From: Erwinia sp.
GTDB taxonomy: Bacteria; Pseudomonadota; Gammaproteobacteria; Enterobacterales; Enterobacteriaceae
Assembly: GCA_003512805.1 (NCBI GenBank)
Contig: DOOK01000009.1
Location: 3,125 to 13,939 of the forward strand
DNA length: 10,815 bases
Direction: 5' to 3'
Part shown: piece after piece, positions 10,408 through 10,815 of the stretch
Position numbering within the stretch: position 1 is the first letter of the stretch
Layout: each line of letters starts with the position of its first letter
The notes under the pieces: model-generated
The model's input: the letters and a program-made list of their open reading frames with translations, nothing else
Databases searched by the model: none
Told to the model about the DNA's origin: nothing
Position numbers and translations under genes: made by a program

Positions 10408-10801
10408 TTACAAGGGTTTTAATTCAATACGTTTGATATCGCGCACCAGCACCAGATAGCTCATTACCGCCACAAAGGCATGAATACAAACGTAAATCAG
10501 CGCGCCGTTGTAGGATCCGGTCGTGGCAATGATGTAACCGATAACCACGGGCGTAACGATCCCGGAGATATTGCCGAACATATTGAACAGCCCGCCGCTG
10601 AGTCCGCTGATCTCTTTCGGCCCGGTATCTGCCATCACGGCCCAGCCGAGCGCGCCAATCCCCTTGCCGAAGAAAGCCAGCGCCATAAAGAACACCACTA
10701 CCCATTCCGTATCGACATAGTTACACACCACCATGCTGATGGAGAGCAACATGCCAAGGACAATAGGCGTTTTACGGGCGATATTCAGCGATCCGGTTTT
10801 A
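10408..10801 (-). CDS. gudP: Glucarate transporter GudP (MFS), C-terminal ~130 residues only
   Basis: GudP is an inner-membrane proton-coupled symporter for D-glucarate, in the anion:cation symporter branch of the major facilitator superfamily; the E. coli protein has about 450 residues. The fragment reads KTGSLNIARKTPIVLGM and onward in an open frame. It then has about four hydrophobic segments, including VVVFFMALAFFGKGIGALGW, GIVTPVVIGYIIA and ALIYVCIHAFVAVMSYLVLV, and ends in a charged tail (RDIKRIELKPL). GarP is a close homologue; the name GudP rests on gudX directly downstream. The frame stays open to 10815, but 10802-10815 is adapter and must not be translated. It is the first gene of the operon visible here. 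Confidence 0.92.
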
Positions 10802-10815
10802 AGATCGGAAGAGCG
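10802..10815 (+). other. Illumina TruSeq adapter remnant at the sequence end
   Basis: The final 14 bases, AGATCGGAAGAGCG, equal the common start of the Illumina TruSeq/PE adapters. They lie exactly at the end, where GudP homology should continue but does not. They are library contamination, not genome. Confidence 0.93.

Overview
This is an ordinary enterobacterial chromosomal segment. Almost every base belongs to a recognisable gene, and the proteins match the Escherichia coli RelA, RlmD, BarA, GudP/X/D and GarL/R/K families end to end. The gene order relA-rlmD-barA-gud is the E. coli order. The joining of garL-garR-garK to the gud genes differs from E. coli and suggests another Enterobacterales genus. 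The RelA N-terminus made me think of Erwiniaceae, but that is only an impression.

Left part (1-1866, minus strand): the first 173 codons of relA (stringent-response ppGpp synthetase), running off the left edge. Upstream of it, 27 bp away, is the complete rlmD (23S rRNA m5U1939 methyltransferase). Middle (1953-4685, plus strand): barA, the tripartite sensor kinase of the BarA/UvrY-Csr cascade, divergent from rlmD across 86 bp and convergent with the sugar-acid operon across 116 bp.

Right part (4802-10801, minus strand): a tightly packed operon transcribed gudP-gudX-gudD-garL-garR-garK. Its order follows the reaction order: uptake of glucarate, dehydration to 5-keto-4-deoxy-D-glucarate, aldol cleavage to pyruvate and tartronate semialdehyde, reduction to D-glycerate, and phosphorylation to 2-phosphoglycerate. 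In E. coli the gud and gar genes are in two separate CdaR-controlled clusters. Here garLRK sit directly after gudD, between gudD and barA. GudP is cut by the right edge, so the operon promoter and any CdaR site are outside the window.

The last 14 bases (10802-10815) are the Illumina TruSeq adapter start, not genome. I found no new defence, mobile, CRISPR, tRNA or rRNA element. The items worth a second look are small: a hairpin with a GGA loop between garR and garK, GGA-dense leader sequence before relA, an imperfect inverted repeat before barA, a dnaX-type slippery heptamer inside barA, and a hexanucleotide repeat in rlmD.
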